Positions 62,165 to 64,000 of a DNA stretch of 64,000 nucleotides are shown piece after piece. The DNA comes from Deltaproteobacteria bacterium (lineage in GTDB: Bacteria; Desulfobacterota; Desulfobaccia; Desulfobaccales; 0-14-0-80-60-11): assembly GCA_030018495.1 (NCBI GenBank), contig JASEFS010000007.1, positions 62,001 through 126,000 of the forward strand, read 5' to 3'. The position numbers and the translations under genes were made by a program. The notes beneath the pieces are model-generated. The model saw only the letters and a program-made list of their open reading frames with translations, ran no database searches and had not been told where the DNA came from. Position 1 is the stretch's first letter. Every line of letters starts with the position of its first letter.

Positions 62165-62344
62165 CTACAGGACTTTCGCTGAGCTCTCAAATTTGAAAAA
62201 TGTTGGTTTTGACCGTACTTGAATTGCCGGACAAAACACGCTAAGAATTAAATGTGCGTCGTGCGCATTTCGGCGGCTGGCTGGCACCGCCTTCCCGTTT
62301 ATGTCTTTCTCGGAAAACGGCAAACGGAAAACGGAAAACATACC

Positions 62345-63337
62345 ATGGATGGCCGGAAAGAAACCAAAGAGTGGGTTGACGTGGCCCGGGCCGTGCTGGA
62401 GATTGAATCCCAGGCCCTCCTTAGGGTGGCGGACCGCCTGGATGACAATTTGGCCAAAGCGGTCAGCCTGATTCTGGAACACCGGGGCAAGGTGGTGGTA
62501 ACCGGCATCGGCAAGTCCGGCCATATCGGCCACAAGATCGCGGCCACCCTTTCCAGCACCGGCACTCCGGCGGTTTTTTTGCACGCCGCGGAAGCGGTGC
62601 ACGGCGATTTGGGAATTTACACGCCGGGGGACCCCAGCATCCTTATATCCAAAAGCGGAGCCACCGGGGAGCTGCTCCGCCTGGTGCCCCTTCTTCGCCA
62701 ATTTAAGTCCCCCATGATAGCCATCGTGGGCAACCTCAACTCGCCGTTGGCCGGCCAGGCTGATGTGGTCCTGGACGCCCGGGTGGAGCGGGAAGCCGAC
62801 CATCTGAACCTGGCGCCCACCTGCAGCTCCACCGTGGCCCTGGCCCTGGGCGACGCGCTGGCGGTGGCCCTGATGCACGCCCGGCGCTTCACGCACCAGG
62901 ATTTCGCCCAGTTCCATCCTGCCGGCCAGTTGGGCCGGAATTTATGGCTGCGGGTGGCGGATGTGATGCACCAGGGGGCCGCAGTGGCCTGGGTGGGGCC
63001 GGAGACGCCCCTGCGCCAGGTGATCATCGCCATGACGAAGCGCCCCTTGGGCGCGGCCTGCGTGGTGGATCAGGATTCGCTGCTTTTGGGAATCATCACT
63101 GACGGCGATATCCGCCGTGCGCTTCTCACCTATGAAGATTTCCGTGACGTACAGGCTCAGGACATCATGACTAAAGGCCCGGTGAGCGTGCCCGCACCGG
63201 CCAGCCTCAAGGACGCGGCCCGCCTCATGGAGGACCGCCCCTCGCAAATCTCCGTCCTGCCCGTGGTGGACCCCGATACCAAGCGGTGTTTGGGGCTAAT
63301 CCGCATCCACGACATTTACCAGCCGGACCTGATCTGA
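62345..63337 (+). CDS. kdsD: Arabinose-5-phosphate isomerase (KdsD/KpsF)
   Basis: A 330-residue enzyme. I chose ATG 62345; the frame opens upstream into non-coding repeats without a site. SIS domain about 25-190: GKVVVTGIGKSGHIGHKIAA TLSSTGTPAVFLHAAEAVHG DLG and LISKSGATGELLRLVPLL. CBS pair about 200-330: DVMHQGAAVAWVGPETPLRQ and IITDGDIRRALLTYEDF. It turns ribulose 5-phosphate into arabinose 5-phosphate, the first step towards Kdo of lipopolysaccharide, so the cell is Gram-negative. Confidence 0.95.
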   Translation: MDGRKETKEWVDVARAVLEIESQALLRVADRLDDNLAKAVSLILEHRGKVVVTGIGKSGHIGHKIAATLSSTGTPAVFLHAAEAVHGDLGIYTPGDPSILISKSGATGELLRLVPLLRQFKSPMIAIVGNLNSPLAGQADVVLDARVEREADHLNLAPTCSSTVALALGDALAVALMHARRFTHQDFAQFHPAGQLGRNLWLRVADVMHQGAAVAWVGPETPLRQVIIAMTKRPLGAACVVDQDSLLLGIITDGDIRRALLTYEDFRDVQAQDIMTKGPVSVPAPASLKDAARLMEDRPSQISVLPVVDPDTKRCLGLIRIHDIYQPDLI

Positions 63338-63466
63338 CTTCGTCCCGTTGCCGCCAAGACTTTCGCAGGCATTTCAGAGCATTCGCCCCACGGTACGTTG
63401 GCTCTCTCCAAGAAGATGAAAGTTTACTGCATGACCTTTCCTTCACCAATTACGGCCTGAGTCCAT

Positions 63467-63605
63467 CCCCTGCCTCGTCCCCAAGCTCCTGCTTGGGGAC
63501 GCCGATGGCCGCCAAGCTCCGCTTGGCAAACCGATCATGCCCTCATTCCTGTCTGGTTTTTTAAGCAAAGCAGAGCTTTGCATCCAGGACGGCTCCCAAG
63601 CAGGA
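63467..63605. repeat. Direct repeat, copy 1 (about 139 bp), hairpin-rich
   Basis: Copy 2 lies 395 bases downstream with no indels and about 7 mismatches. Internal hairpins: CCCCAAGC/GCTTGGGG, GCCAAGC/GCTTGGC and GCAAAGC/GCTTTGC. Resembles REP/BIME-type clustered palindromes. No open gene is seen in it. Confidence 0.85.
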
Positions 63606-63861
63606 GCTCGGGAACCAGATGAGAAAAGATGAAAAGAATTGGGGTATATTTGACGGTAACTTGGTATTGATGCCAGAGACAGGATGCGCTTCGCTTTCCC
63701 GCCTGCGGCGTTTAGGATTTAGGGAGACCCTCGAAGCCGCCTGAAGAATCTTTCGGCACAACACCGATGAATTCAATATTCAGAACCACCGCCCCAGGCA
63801 GTTCGGACGCCGCGGGAAGCGGCGCGCTACAGCGCGCTGAGTCATAAACGAAATGTAATAC
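63606..63861. other. Spacer between repeat copies, no supported gene
   Basis: Contains a minus-strand stretch about 63741-63845 that reads as coding-like (GAVVLNIEFIGVVPKDSSGG) but has no start or length to support a gene; possibly a remnant. Confidence 0.3.
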
Positions 63862-64000
63862 CCCCTGCCTCGTCCCCAAGCTCCTGCTTGGGGACGCCGA
63901 TGACCGCCAAGCTCCGCTTGGCAAACCGATTATGCCCTCATTCCTGTCTGGTTTTTTAAGCAAAGCGGAACTTTGCATCCAGGACGGTTCCCAAGCAGGA
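63862..64000. repeat. Direct repeat, copy 2, cut by window end
   Basis: Matches 63467-63605 base for base apart from substitutions. In one place the GCAAAGC hairpin carries changes (CGGAAC versus CAGAGC) that weaken the last stem pair. The unit may continue past the window. Confidence 0.85.

Noticed and set aside
63712-63978. Minus-strand frame of 88 codons in the repeat region
   Set aside because: It runs through the hairpin repeat, lacks a ribosome-binding site and only a short part looks coding-like.

Overview
The window reads as a stretch of a Desulfobacterota-like (deltaproteobacterial) chromosome. The housekeeping part is GC-rich and carries guaB, a Ppx/GppA exopolyphosphatase, hpt, cobQ, an Mrp-type P-loop ATPase and kdsD. 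It also has a sulfide:quinone oxidoreductase (SQR) paired with a DUF1641 protein, and apparent use of selenocysteine. The assignment is an inference from gene content; there is no rRNA or other phylogenetic marker here.

Positions 1 to about 20170 are the late region of a long-tailed (siphovirus-like) prophage, all on the + strand and tightly overlapped. In order: prohead protease (cut by the window start), HK97-type major capsid protein, head-tail joining proteins, tail tube, a tail assembly chaperone pair joined by a textbook -1 frameshift site (A AAA AAC at 5407-5413), tape measure, a long set of tail-tip, fibre and lectin-like proteins, then a holin/endolysin module. Terminase, portal and integrase are not in the window.

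Positions 20170 to about 39480 have visibly lower GC and look like cargo of the same element. A six-gene minus-strand block (35098 down to 20634) encodes a WYL regulator, an AddB-like Fe-S nuclease, an AddA-like helicase-nuclease, a TerB_N/TerB_C protein with a decayed SNF2-like core, a BrxD-type (DUF2791) ATPase and an Lhr/BrxHI-like helicase. This is the strongest candidate for an undescribed defence or DNA-processing system. Next to it lie an ARPP-1-like protein, a glycine-zipper lipoprotein, a decayed DUF4143 ATPase, a PD-(D/E)XK-like protein and an HhH-GPD glycosylase-like protein. The region ends in the 3' half of a tRNA-Ala(CGC) gene at 39433-39479, followed by that gene's likely terminator. 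This is the classic signature of the right attachment site (attR), so prophage plus cargo probably form one integrated element whose left end lies outside the window.

Positions 39882-41869 hold an SQR/DUF1641 operon. The SQR reading frame has a single in-frame TGA at the place of the redox-active C-terminal cysteine. It is followed 25 nt later by a perfect 8-bp hairpin with a GGUC loop, like a bacterial SECIS element, so a selenocysteine SQR is proposed. Two tandem secreted small-protein paralogues follow.

Positions 43248-54765 are a translationally coupled minus-strand glycan locus. It has two SDR epimerases (one fused to a glycoside-hydrolase-like barrel), a medium-chain dehydrogenase, a Gfo/Idh/MocA oxidoreductase, four glycosyltransferases, an apparently circularly permuted GH39-like protein, a histidine phosphatase and a small conserved protein. 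A truncated methyltransferase gene lies divergently beside it. The rest (55669-63337) is core metabolism, and the last 660 bases hold a direct repeat of about 139 bp built of hairpins that runs off the window end.
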